DNA from: an uncultured Bacteroidota bacterium
GTDB taxonomy: Bacteria; Bacteroidota; Bacteroidia; B-17B0; Aurantibacillaceae
NCBI GenBank assembly: GCA_903893815.1
Contig: CAITNS010000048.1
Span: 31,283-95,282, forward strand
Reading direction: 5' to 3'
DNA: 64,000 bases
The first letter of the stretch is position 1; every line of letters starts with the position of its first letter. The notes beneath the pieces were generated by a model, which saw nothing but the letters and a program-made list of their open reading frames with translations, had not been told where the DNA came from and did not search any database. The translations under genes and the position numbers were made by a program. Below are positions 37,405 to 46,096 of this stretch, in pieces.

Positions 37405-38019
37405 TTATTTTACTTTTGAAAAAACATATAAGATTTCTAAGGCAATTTGCTTGCAACGCTCGTCGTATTTAGCATCTTGCAAAGGTGTATTATCAAATGC
37501 TTTTGGATCGTCGTAGGTTGTTCCTATTCTTAATTCAACACCTGGAATAAAGGGACAATTTTCTTCCGCATCACTACAAGTCATGATCGCTGCAAAGTTA
37601 GTTTGAGGATTTTGAGCATCGTCATATACTTTCGAAAAACAGATGATAGGATTTTCTGTTTCGTCATATACAACATGATACCTTTTGTTTGATGTTTCAT
37701 CCAGAGGCTTTACATCAAAACCAACTCGTTTAATAGCATTAATAGCGTTACTATTAAAAGCAGTTGCTTCGGTTCCGCCAGAAAAGCTCGTCACGTTTTT
37801 TACATTAAAATAATTAGCCGCTACTTGGGCCCATATTTGTCCGAAATGACTGCGACGAGAATTATGTGTGCAGATATAAACTAATTGAATAGCTTGATGA
37901 CTTTCTTTTTTGGAAGAAACATAATTAGATAGTTCTTCTAAAAGCGCTTGTCGTTCTTTAGGAATGGCAGCAAAGTCAGCAATGAGTTTATCACAGTACT
38001 GTTTAATTGGTTGAAGCAT
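37405..38019 (-). CDS. arsC: Arsenate reductase-like low-molecular-weight PTPase
   Basis: 204 residues. The P-loop C-T-H-N-S-R-R-S (C-x5-R) is preceded by V-Y-I and followed by H-F-G-Q, as in the LMW protein tyrosine phosphatase/arsenate reductase family. The N-terminal 45 residues form an extra helical region. Later cysteines (C-F-S-K, M-T-C-S-D-A-E-E-N-C-P-F) could serve as resolving thiols. Reduction of arsenate to arsenite fits the operon; it could also be a plain phosphatase. Confidence 0.9.
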   Translation of the reverse strand: MLQPIKQYCDKLIADFAAIPKERQALLEELSNYVSSKKESHQAIQLVYICTHNSRRSHFGQIWAQVAANYFNVKNVTSFSGGTEATAFNSNAINAIKRVGFDVKPLDETSNKRYHVVYDETENPIICFSKVYDDAQNPQTNFAAIMTCSDAEENCPFIPGVELRIGTTYDDPKAFDNTPLQDAKYDERCKQIALEILYVFSKVK

Positions 38020-38038
38020 AAACTATTTTAATAAAAGA

Positions 38039-38512
38039 TTAACAACATTTTCCTCCAGGCGTGCAGCTGCCTTGAGAGTTATTTGATAAATCCACCAAAT
38101 TGATTTTTAATTTTTCGGGAGGTATACCGCATTTATCTTGTGCTAAACAATTGGTTTGAGTAGCTTTTAATAAAAAGTTAGTTCCATCAAAATCCAAGTG
38201 GTATTTGCCAATGGTACTGCTTTGATATTCTACTTCTATTTCGGCATCTTCTATGCCTAAAGTTTTTTCGGAAAGCGCAATGATGTTTAATAATTTTTGT
38301 GGTGCTAAACGATGATCAAAATCTCCCGCTTCCCACAATTGAAAGTTGACTGTTTTTTCGTTTCGCACAACTCCCCCGCAATCAATAAATTTTTTGTTGA
38401 TTTGCCCAACTTCTGTTACATGGAAGTGAGGTGGAACAATTGTTCCGTTTGGTAATTGAAAATTGACAGCAGTTACAGTGCTTAAATGCTTTTTAATGTC
38501 TGATAGGTTCAT
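38039..38512 (-). CDS. DUF6428 ars-operon protein with Cys-rich tail
   Basis: 157 residues. The N-terminal body (V-N-F-Q-L-P-N-G-T, H-F-H-V-T-E-V-G-Q, F-Q-L-W-E-A-G-D-F-D-H-R) matches a conserved Bacteroidota family found beside arsR genes (DUF6428 from memory). Cysteines occur in C-L-A-Q-D-K-C-G-I-P-P-E-K and the protein ends C-T-P-G-G-K-C-C. These could bind As(III) or another thiophilic metal; that is inference. It lies between arsR (15 bases) and the reductase. Confidence 0.85.
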   Translation of the reverse strand: MNLSDIKKHLSTVTAVNFQLPNGTIVPPHFHVTEVGQINKKFIDCGGVVRNEKTVNFQLWEAGDFDHRLAPQKLLNIIALSEKTLGIEDAEIEVEYQSSTIGKYHLDFDGTNFLLKATQTNCLAQDKCGIPPEKLKINLVDLSNNSQGSCTPGGKCC

Positions 38513-38527
38513 GGCTTTAGTTTTAGG

Positions 38528-38860
38528 TTAGCAACATTTATTATTTTTCTTATTCAATTTTAGGGAGATAGTAGCGAAATAATTTTGCATTTTTTCTAAT
38601 CCTTTTTCATCAATGCAATAGCAGATAGAGGTTCCTTCAATGCTTCCTTTTATGAGTCCCGCACTTTTTAATTCTTTTAAGTGCTGAGAAATGGTGGGTT
38701 GTGCTAATGGTAATTCATTCACAATATCACCACAAATACAAGTATCTACTTTTAGTAAATATTCAAGTATGGCAATTCTTGCAGGATGACCTAATGCTTT
38801 TGCCATCGTGGCAATGGCATTCTGTTTATCCGTGAAATATTCGGTTTTGGTAAGTCCCAT
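38528..38860 (-). CDS. arsR: ArsR-family metalloregulator
   Basis: 110 residues. A winged helix-turn-helix follows A-L-G-H-P-A-R-I-A-I-L. The helix C-I-C-G-D-I-V-N-E-L places two cysteines (C-x-C) where As(III)-binding ArsR proteins carry theirs (E-L-C-V-C-D-L). The recognition helix is Q-P-T-I-S-Q-H-L-K-E-L. The C-terminus ends K-C-C, adding possible ligands. It is expected to repress this operon until arsenite binds. It starts the operon, downstream of an AT palindrome. Confidence 0.93.
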   Translation of the reverse strand: MGLTKTEYFTDKQNAIATMAKALGHPARIAILEYLLKVDTCICGDIVNELPLAQPTISQHLKELKSAGLIKGSIEGTSICYCIDEKGLEKMQNYFATISLKLNKKNNKCC

Positions 38861-38874
38861 TTTAATATATTATT

Positions 38875-38886
38875 ATATTGCAATAT
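38875..38886. promoter_or_regulatory. Candidate ArsR operator
   Basis: A perfect 12-bp palindrome, ATATTGCAATAT, lies 15 bases upstream of the arsR start codon in very AT-rich DNA. Position and symmetry fit binding of a dimeric ArsR repressor. Confidence 0.5.
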
Positions 38887-38944
38887 TACGATATATAAAT
38901 ACAACTAATGCAAACATCACATATTTTAACAATTGAACAAGAAA

Positions 38945-39919
38945 TTACTTTTTGTATTTTAAAGCCCACTCTTTTGCAAAGTAGGTTAAAATGATAGAAG
39001 CGCCAGCACGTTTCATGCTTAATAAAATTTCATCGCGCACTCTGTCGCCATCAATCCAACCTTTGGCAGCTGCGGCTTTTACCATGGCATATTCGCCACT
39101 CACGTTATAAGCTGCAATTGGTAAATCAAAATTAGTGTTGAGGTCTTTAATGATATCTAAATATGATAATGCAGGTTTTACCATTAAAAAATCAGCCCCT
39201 TCTTCTAAATCCAATTGGGCTTCAATTAATGCTTCCTTGCTATTAGCAGGATTCATTTGATAGGTTTTTTTGTCACCAAATTTTGGCGCACTATCCAAGG
39301 CGTCTCTAAATGGTCCATAAAATGCACTAGCATATTTAGCCGTGTAACTCATGATAGACACATCTTGATGACCAGCATCGTCTAACGCGTCACGAATAAA
39401 TCCAACGCGTCCGTCCATCATATCGCTTGGCCCAATAATATCAATCCCACAATCGGCTTGAGCCACAGCCATTTTCGCCAAAATATCTAAGGTTTTATCA
39501 TTGACTATTTTTCCATCTTCCACTAAGCCATCATGCCCATCGCTGCTATATGGGTCCATCGCAACATCCGTCATAATGCATGCTTCAGGAAATTTCTTTT
39601 TAATTTGCGCTAGTGTTTTTAAATACAATCCGTTTTTGTTAGTGCTTTCGGTAGCGAATTTATCTTTGTATTTATCTGTTAAGCTTGGGAATACATCAAA
39701 GGTGGTGATTCCTAACTTTAAACATTGTTCAATTTCCTTTAACATTAAATCAGGACTTAAACGAAAAATCCCAGGCATCGATTTTACCTCCGATTTATTG
39801 TTTTTTCCATCAATTAAAAATAGAGGAAAAATAAAATCATTTACCGTTACATGATTCTCTTGAATCAAGTTACGGATAGCTTCTGATTTTCGGTTTCTGC
39901 GTGGGCGATGTGTTATCAT
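38945..39919 (-). CDS. hemB: Porphobilinogen synthase (delta-aminolevulinate dehydratase)
   Basis: 324 residues from the ATG at 39919; an upstream in-frame ATG at 39946 would add nine residues (MFLLFKTST), but the chosen start gives the usual R-P-R-R-N-R-K-S N-terminus. It condenses two 5-aminolevulinate molecules to porphobilinogen. The catalytic lysines lie in T-A-K-Y-A-S-A-F-Y and V-K-P-A-L-S-Y. The metal segment reads D-V-A-M-D-P-Y-S-S-D-G-H-D-G, so the zinc cysteines of E. coli HemB are replaced by Asp/Ala, pointing to the magnesium-type enzyme. Confidence 0.95.
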   Translation of the reverse strand: MITHRPRRNRKSEAIRNLIQENHVTVNDFIFPLFLIDGKNNKSEVKSMPGIFRLSPDLMLKEIEQCLKLGITTFDVFPSLTDKYKDKFATESTNKNGLYLKTLAQIKKKFPEACIMTDVAMDPYSSDGHDGLVEDGKIVNDKTLDILAKMAVAQADCGIDIIGPSDMMDGRVGFIRDALDDAGHQDVSIMSYTAKYASAFYGPFRDALDSAPKFGDKKTYQMNPANSKEALIEAQLDLEEGADFLMVKPALSYLDIIKDLNTNFDLPIAAYNVSGEYAMVKAAAAKGWIDGDRVRDEILLSMKRAGASIILTYFAKEWALKYKK

Positions 39920-39939
39920 GGTTGATGTTTTAAATAATA

Positions 39940-40058
39940 GGAACACGGATGAAACGGATTGGGCGGATTTTCACCGATTCGTTTATCTATGTTCTTTCGA
40001 GTGTTATTATATCTAATTTTTTTAAATAAATCCGTTTAATCAGCGTTATCCGCGTTCC
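39940..40058. repeat. REP-like palindromic element (copy 2), reaching into a gene end
   Basis: Begins GGAACACGGATGAAACGGAT and ends GTTATCCGCGTTCC, an imperfect inverted copy. It is related to 33401-33491. Its right arm supplies the last codons and stop (40046-40058) of the six-helix membrane gene. Confidence 0.6.
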
Positions 40059-40729
40059 AATTCTTTTTCAGGTTTAAATTGTGCCACGCCTCTATGCATC
40101 ATACACATACTTAGCGCCATAAAGATATGACTTAAATCGGCATGATTGAACCATACAGAATACGCTAATTTTAATACATGACAAAGAACAGCAATAACAG
40201 CTATTCCAACACCATAAATCATACTAAGGCTTAAAGGAGAATTTGTTTTTTTGTAATGAATAGATTCTAAAACAGTCACTATTAAAACTAACACGAAAGC
40301 AGAGTGTACTTCTACCACTACAAACGACCAAAATGCAAAAACACAGATAAGGGCGGTAATGACTTCGAGTATGCAAATCACCATCAATGTTTTAAATACG
40401 GATTCTCCAATGGTTTTTCGTGTGTGGTACAAGGCGGCGAATTGCGCAAAACAAGTCCCAAAAATACCTGTTACCCAACCATAAATTTTTGCTTCTATAC
40501 CAAAGTGATATAAAAAAGCATGACCAATTATTGCGGCCACTAAAGTGGAAGCGCCTGTTAATAGGAAAAACCAACGGTAAATGTTTGCTGCTTTTTCGTG
40601 AGCGACATGTTTGGTTTTGAAAAACGCCATAAAGCAAACACCGATAAATAGTAAATCAGTGAGTGTGGTTATTGGCTCATCTATTCTTAAATCGCCAATA
40701 TATATGGTTGGATTTTGAAAGGGCGTCAT
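40046..40729 (-). CDS. Six-helix membrane protein in the hem operon, function unknown
   Basis: 227 residues with roughly six to seven membrane helices. The start has P-T-I-Y-I-G-D-L-R-I-D-E-P-I-T-T-L-T-D-L, a pattern I recall from an uncharacterised Bacteroidota membrane family (possibly DUF6962; not certain). Loop histidines (H-V-A-H, H-A-F-L-Y-H-F) could interact with haem or metal (speculation). Its ATG immediately follows the TAA of the upstream hemC-hemD gene. The C-terminus is encoded by part of a palindromic repeat. Confidence 0.78.
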   Translation of the reverse strand: MTPFQNPTIYIGDLRIDEPITTLTDLLFIGVCFMAFFKTKHVAHEKAANIYRWFFLLTGASTLVAAIIGHAFLYHFGIEAKIYGWVTGIFGTCFAQFAALYHTRKTIGESVFKTLMVICILEVITALICVFAFWSFVVVEVHSAFVLVLIVTVLESIHYKKTNSPLSLSMIYGVGIAVIAVLCHVLKLAYSVWFNHADLSHIFMALSMCMMHRGVAQFKPEKELERG

Positions 40730-42307
40730 TTATAATGTATGTAAGATTGCTCTATATAAACCTAAATCATCAAACGAATAAGGTTTGTGAATTTGTTCGG
40801 CTTTTACTTTTGCTTTTAATAATGATTTTTCTGTGGCTTCACCCATCGCAATTACTTTTTGATGAGGGTGAATTTTGTTTTTATCTAAATACGATTCTGC
40901 ATTACTTGGACTTGTAAATACTAATATATCGGTTGTTTCAGCAACTTCGTAAGGTACTTTTAATGCAGCATAAATTGGTAAATCAATGCAATTTTGTTGT
41001 TTAGGAAACTGCCATTGAATTGTTCTCATACTTTCGCGAGCCACCGGAAAAACCACTTTTCCTAAGCCCACTCGAGCAGAGAATTGTTTACCAACTAATT
41101 TAGTATCAGTACTTTGCCCAATAAAATCGGCACGTAAGCCTAATTCGCGAATGGCTTGGGAGGTTGATTTCCCAATACAACCAATTTTTGTTGTTCCAAT
41201 ATCAGGTTTTTGCATAAAGAAAAACTCCACCGCATGTTTACTACTAAAAAATAACCAGTCGCTTTTAGGCAATTCCTTAATCGTTAGTTTCTTTAAATCA
41301 ATTAAACTTTTGCACTCAACATTAAATCCTAAATTTCCTAACCATCTATTTAAATGATTGCTTTCATGAGCATCACGAGAAACAAAAACAGATTTGGAAC
41401 TAATGCGTTGTAAGTGTTCTACTATTTTTTCAGGAAGTTCTTCGGTATTAGTGGTTTCGTAATACAATTGTTTTACTTGGGTATTCCACGCATCAGAAGC
41501 AGAAACCCACACTTTAAATAGTTTTCTATCTTGGTCGTTCATTTCGGTATCGCAAAAAACACCTAGGGGTAATTGGCAGCCGCCATCTAATAAATTTAAT
41601 ACACGGCGTTCGATGTTGATATTAATCATCACATCATAATCACAAACCGCATCAAATACATCTCCTAATTTATAATCATCTTCACGAATTTGCCACGCTA
41701 AAACACCTTGTGCAGGAGCAGGAACAAATTCAGAAGTCTCTAATTGTTCAACGGTAAATTCTGAAAGATCTAGTTCTAAACGCTCTAACCCAGCTGCAGC
41801 TAATATGATAGCATCATACTGACCTTCTCTTAATTTATTAATACGTGTCGTTACATTACCGCGTAAGTCAGTTATTTCTACATCGGGCCTAAATGATAGT
41901 AATTGTGATTTTCTTCTAGCAGAAGAGGTTCCTACTTTTGCGCCTTGTTTTAAATTAAATTTTTTGGTAGTGTCTTCCGCTTCATCTCTCATGATTAACC
42001 AATCAGCAGGGTTTTCGCGAGAAGATACACCGGCAATGATTAATCCATCTGGATTTTCGGTTGGTAAATCTTTGTGTGAGTGGACGGCAACATCAATTGT
42101 TTTATTTAGTAAAGCTTCTTCTAATTCTTTTGTGAAAAAACCTTTTCCTTCTAACTTATCAAAACTCGTATTCCATTGTTGAGAGGTATCACCTTTAGTT
42201 TCAATGATTTTAATCTCTACTTCGTGTCCTTGTTTTTCTAATAAATCTTTTGTGAAATTAGCTTGCCAAAGTGCTAAATCGCTACCGCGTGTGCCAATGA
42301 TAATCAT
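40730..42307 (-). CDS. hemC: Fused hydroxymethylbilane synthase and uroporphyrinogen-III synthase
   Basis: 525 residues, about 200 longer than HemC alone. Residues 1-300 are HemC: G-T-R-G-S-D-L-A-L-W-Q-A, H-S-H-K-D-L-P-T, and G-G-C-Q-L-P-L-G with the Cys that carries the dipyrromethane cofactor. Residues about 305-525 have the HemD pattern: S-K-S-V-F-V-S-R-D, a central S-K-H-A-V-E-F-F, I-G-C-I-G-K-S-T-S, V-F-T-S-P-S-N-A and the final I-A-M-G-E-A-T. Thus one polypeptide makes the linear tetrapyrrole and closes it with D-ring inversion. It sits between hemA and hemB. Confidence 0.93.
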   Translation of the reverse strand: MIIIGTRGSDLALWQANFTKDLLEKQGHEVEIKIIETKGDTSQQWNTSFDKLEGKGFFTKELEEALLNKTIDVAVHSHKDLPTENPDGLIIAGVSSRENPADWLIMRDEAEDTTKKFNLKQGAKVGTSSARRKSQLLSFRPDVEITDLRGNVTTRINKLREGQYDAIILAAAGLERLELDLSEFTVEQLETSEFVPAPAQGVLAWQIREDDYKLGDVFDAVCDYDVMININIERRVLNLLDGGCQLPLGVFCDTEMNDQDRKLFKVWVSASDAWNTQVKQLYYETTNTEELPEKIVEHLQRISSKSVFVSRDAHESNHLNRWLGNLGFNVECKSLIDLKKLTIKELPKSDWLFFSSKHAVEFFFMQKPDIGTTKIGCIGKSTSQAIRELGLRADFIGQSTDTKLVGKQFSARVGLGKVVFPVARESMRTIQWQFPKQQNCIDLPIYAALKVPYEVAETTDILVFTSPSNAESYLDKNKIHPHQKVIAMGEATEKSLLKAKVKAEQIHKPYSFDDLGLYRAILHTL

Positions 42308-42461
42308 AGTTTTGTATTAAAATTAGAGGCTACAAGATAAGTTATTTTTTGAATTTAACTGCAAAGAAAACAAAGAAATAGTAAAGTTCGCAGAGAGAAA
42401 TAAATCTAAAAACTTTTTGGTTTTCGCGCTAAAATTTAGCTACCACTTTGGTTAAATGTTT

Positions 42462-43691
42462 TTATAAATCCTCTTCTAAAAAAACCTTCTTAGCCGTTTT
42501 GATAGCCAATGCATTGTATTTTTTTTCCATGTAGCTTAGTACTTTGTCAAGTACTTCTTTGCCTTGTGGATCAAGGGAATTCATTTCTTTAGCAAACACT
42601 TCGTTTAAAGCTGTTTCTTTAATGTATTTAATTTGCTTAGGTATTTCACCAAAAGCTAATTCTATTTTACGCTCCTGAAATAATTGTTTGAACTCTTCTA
42701 CTTTATTATTGATAATGGCTTTACAAGCTTCAATCTCTCCTTCACGTTTCAATAAATTATCGGCAGCTTGTTTTTTTAAAGATTCAATATCAATATAATG
42801 AACATCGTTTGATTCAATAACTTTAGCATCAATATCAGCTGGAATAGCTAAATCGATAATTACTTTTTTGCTAGTATCATCCCCAATTAAAGAGGTGTAA
42901 ATATCGTTTGTAATAATTGCTCCTTGAGAGGCAGTACAAGAAATTAAAACATCAAATCCTTCTTTAAAATCTTTAATATGTGATAACTCGCGAGCTTTGC
43001 CGTTTAATTCTTTAGCTAATTTTTCAGCGTTTTCTAATGTTCTGTTAAACACAGTGAAATTAGCGTATTGATGTTTTTTTAAATATTTAGCCATATTAGC
43101 ATTGGTTTCGCCAGCGCCAACAAAAATAATACGAGCATTATTTTTAATTCCTAAACTACGTAATTGACGGTATGCTAAAGACACGATTGATACTGGGTTT
43201 TTAGCAATATCTGTATCTGTATAAACTTGCTTAGCGGTTTCAATAGTTTGCTTAATCGCTAAACGAATGGTATCACCCGTTAAACCTAATAAATTACAAA
43301 ACTCATAGGATTTGCGTACTTGTGTAATAATTTCTCTTTCACCTACGACTAATGAATCTAAGGAGGCAGATACTTCAAACAAATGAGTTAATGCTGAATC
43401 TCCTTCGTAAGTAATAGTTTTTTCCACTAAAGCAGATAAATCCTCTTTCGTTAAACGCGAGTTAATAGAGTAAAATAAATCTGATAAAAACTCAGGAGCA
43501 ATCTCACGATCGGTATTTACTACAAACTCAACACGGTTACAAGTGCTTAAAAACATCAACTCCTTTAATTCCATTCTGATTTTTAAACCACCTAAGTAAT
43601 CTTGTTGGTGATTTTCATCTAAATGCAATTTTCCAATTAACTCCAAAGGAGCCAATTTATGAGTAAGTGAAATTATCTTAAATGAGTTCAT
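42462..43691 (-). CDS. hemA: Glutamyl-tRNA reductase
   Basis: 409 residues. It reduces glutamyl-tRNA to glutamate-1-semialdehyde, the first committed step of C5 haem synthesis. Catalytic region: L-S-T-C-N-R-V-E (thioester Cys). NADPH-binding: V-G-A-G-E-T-N-A-N-M. Also H-L-F-E-V-S-A-S-L-D-S and E-x-E-I-I-T-Q-V. It heads the leftward hem cluster; 154 bases (42308-42461) separate it from hemC-hemD with no visible gene. Confidence 0.95.
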   Translation of the reverse strand: MNSFKIISLTHKLAPLELIGKLHLDENHQQDYLGGLKIRMELKELMFLSTCNRVEFVVNTDREIAPEFLSDLFYSINSRLTKEDLSALVEKTITYEGDSALTHLFEVSASLDSLVVGEREIITQVRKSYEFCNLLGLTGDTIRLAIKQTIETAKQVYTDTDIAKNPVSIVSLAYRQLRSLGIKNNARIIFVGAGETNANMAKYLKKHQYANFTVFNRTLENAEKLAKELNGKARELSHIKDFKEGFDVLISCTASQGAIITNDIYTSLIGDDTSKKVIIDLAIPADIDAKVIESNDVHYIDIESLKKQAADNLLKREGEIEACKAIINNKVEEFKQLFQERKIELAFGEIPKQIKYIKETALNEVFAKEMNSLDPQGKEVLDKVLSYMEKKYNALAIKTAKKVFLEEDL

Positions 43692-43810
43692 AAATTCCGC
43701 ATGTAAAGGTCGTGAACTCTTGTCTTTACTATGTCATTGTATTGTCATAAAACGATATTTAAATCAATTCTAAATAGTAGTCATTCCGTTTTGTTTGCTA
43801 TTTTTACCTA

Positions 43811-46075
43811 ATGAAGTTTTTCTTAAAATACGGTTGTTTTTTCCTGCTTTGTGCTTTGTTTTTCAAAACTGCTTTATCTCAAACTCGAGAATCGGATAGG
43901 TTATATCATGACTTTTTAAAAACAAAGGATATAAACCAAAAAATGATGAAGGCTCCCTCTTTAGTTCTTTTACTCGGAAATCAAAGTTCCTTTAATAGAG
44001 CCGATAGCGTCATTATGGAACTGCAAAAGTTACAGGTTAGCGGTAATGTCGGTGATTTAAGAAGTGGAATTGTTTTATTTTCTAAAGCCCTTTTATTACG
44101 AACAAAGGATAGTATAGATTTAAGTATAACATACGCTCAAAAATCTTTTGCATTTTTTAAAGACAGCAGAAATCAGCGGGCTGAAGCAAATAGTTTGATT
44201 ATTATGAATTATTTTCTTAAAAGTAAATTCGATTCATGTATTCAAATTGGAAATAGGGTGAAAGCAGACGTAATGCAATCGCAAAGCGTTTTAAGCCAGC
44301 TTGAATTGTTATTATGTGTAGGAAGAAGCTATGATTTAATGGGAAATAGAAAGAAAGCGATTGAATTGTCGTTGCAGGGGGCCGAAATAGCGAAGAAGCA
44401 TGGTAAGGTAATTAAACTAGCTGAATTATATATTAACCTGTCAAGTATTTATAAAGGCGAAGATGAAATTAATTCTAAAAAGTACGCTTTGCAGTCGTTA
44501 AAAGTATTAGTAGGATTAAAGAATTTTGAAAATGCAAAAGTGGTTAATGCAAGTTATCTTATTATTGGAAATGTATATTACGATGCGCATAAGATAGATA
44601 GTGCAACTTATTATTATAACCTTTGCATGAAATCGTCTGAACGAACAAAGGATAGAACGACATATTTATCTGCTATCGGCAATTTGGGAAATGTAGCCTA
44701 TGAAGAAAAACAGTATTCGAAAGCACTTGAGTATAATTTACTGACACTACATGAATATAGAAAAATGGGAATAAAAACGGAAATTGCTGTTTCTTATGGC
44801 TCATTGGCTGATATTTATAAGGATATTAAGGATTACAAAAAGGCCATTAAATATTATGATAGTGCCTTGAAGGTAACAGAGCAAATCCATTCAGCAGATG
44901 ATTTTATATACAATTATAAGGGCTTAAGCGAAACCTATGAAATGATGGGGAATGAAAAAGAAGCCTTAAAATATTATAAGTTATACAGAGCTTGGAATGA
45001 TTCTGTAAATAATAATCAAAGTTCAAAGAAAATAAACGAAATAGAATTAGATTATAAGTATAAAGCGGAACAGAGGGAAAAAGATTTGATCCAAAAAAGC
45101 AAGGACATAATTACACAAGAAAAAATTAAACAACAAACTTATATAATTTGGGCGGCAGTATTGGGCGGACTTTGTTTAGTGATATTTTTGGGATTTACAG
45201 TTAAATCAAATGTCGAAAGAAAGAAGACAAACAAGCAACTGCATCAGTTTAATGAAGAAATATCGGAGCAAAAAAACATCATAGAAGAAAAAAACAATGA
45301 AATAACGGATAGTATTACTTACGCCAGTAGAATTCAACAAGGTGTTATTCCCGATGAGGAAGAATTACAAAAGTTATTACCACAGCATTTTGTTTTTTTT
45401 AGACCCCGCGATATCGTAAGTGGCGATTTTTATTGGGCGAGTAAAGTAAAATCAAAAACAAATCCTGATAGCAAGCGCACAGTAGTAGCCGTGGTTGATT
45501 GCACTGGACATGGAGTTCCTGGAGCATTTATGAGTTTGGTAGGGAACACCTTATTAAATCAAACCATCGGTCGCTCAGCTATCGAAACGCCTGCGCAAGC
45601 ACTAGATTATATCAATGCACAGTTACCAAAAACCATCAAAAGTAAATTGAGCACAGGAACCATTAAAGATGGAATGGAAGTAGCAATGTGCGATTTTCAT
45701 TTTGACGCATTAACGATGTATTTTGCTGGAGCTAATAGTAATATGTATTTAGTGCGTAATGGTGAGATTCAAATTTATAAAGGCGATAAACAGCCAATAG
45801 GCGAGAGTCTTTCAGGAACAATTGTGAAGTATTCAAATCAAGTAATATCCTTGCAAAAAAATGATTGCGTGTATTTAATTAGTGATGGGTATGCTGATCA
45901 GTTTGGCGGAGAGAAAGGTAAAAAATTCAAATACAAACCACTTGAAAATTTGTTTTGTACAATAGCTGAAAAGGATGTGAATGAACAACGCGAAATTTTA
46001 GCAAAAGCATTTGATAATTGGAAAAGTCATCACGAGCAAGTAGATGATGTTTTAATTATGGGAATAAAAATTTAG
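43811..46075 (+). CDS. TPR-sensor SpoIIE/PP2C phosphatase
   Basis: 754 residues. Signal peptide (about 1-23), then extracytoplasmic TPR repeats (90-400, e.g. A-I-G-N-L-G-N-V-A-Y-E-E-K-Q-Y-S-K-A-L), a coiled coil (405-440), one membrane helix (444-464), a second coiled coil (470-500) and a SpoIIE phosphatase domain (502-754). Metal motifs: G-D-F-Y-W-A, D-C-T-G-H-G-V-P-G-A-F-M, D-G-M-E-V-A, S-D-G-Y-A-D-Q-F-G-G and Q-V-D-D-V. It is the second such receptor in the window. It diverges from hemA and lies 21 bases before acs. Confidence 0.9.
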   Translation: MKFFLKYGCFFLLCALFFKTALSQTRESDRLYHDFLKTKDINQKMMKAPSLVLLLGNQSSFNRADSVIMELQKLQVSGNVGDLRSGIVLFSKALLLRTKDSIDLSITYAQKSFAFFKDSRNQRAEANSLIIMNYFLKSKFDSCIQIGNRVKADVMQSQSVLSQLELLLCVGRSYDLMGNRKKAIELSLQGAEIAKKHGKVIKLAELYINLSSIYKGEDEINSKKYALQSLKVLVGLKNFENAKVVNASYLIIGNVYYDAHKIDSATYYYNLCMKSSERTKDRTTYLSAIGNLGNVAYEEKQYSKALEYNLLTLHEYRKMGIKTEIAVSYGSLADIYKDIKDYKKAIKYYDSALKVTEQIHSADDFIYNYKGLSETYEMMGNEKEALKYYKLYRAWNDSVNNNQSSKKINEIELDYKYKAEQREKDLIQKSKDIITQEKIKQQTYIIWAAVLGGLCLVIFLGFTVKSNVERKKTNKQLHQFNEEISEQKNIIEEKNNEITDSITYASRIQQGVIPDEEELQKLLPQHFVFFRPRDIVSGDFYWASKVKSKTNPDSKRTVVAVVDCTGHGVPGAFMSLVGNTLLNQTIGRSAIETPAQALDYINAQLPKTIKSKLSTGTIKDGMEVAMCDFHFDALTMYFAGANSNMYLVRNGEIQIYKGDKQPIGESLSGTIVKYSNQVISLQKNDCVYLISDGYADQFGGEKGKKFKYKPLENLFCTIAEKDVNEQREILAKAFDNWKSHHEQVDDVLIMGIKI

Positions 46076-46096
46076 GAACTAAAAAAATAATAGACT

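Noticed and set aside
42308..42461. Possible small RNA or riboswitch between hemA and hemC-hemD
   Set aside because: The 154 bases are A-rich, without a stable stem or known aptamer motif.
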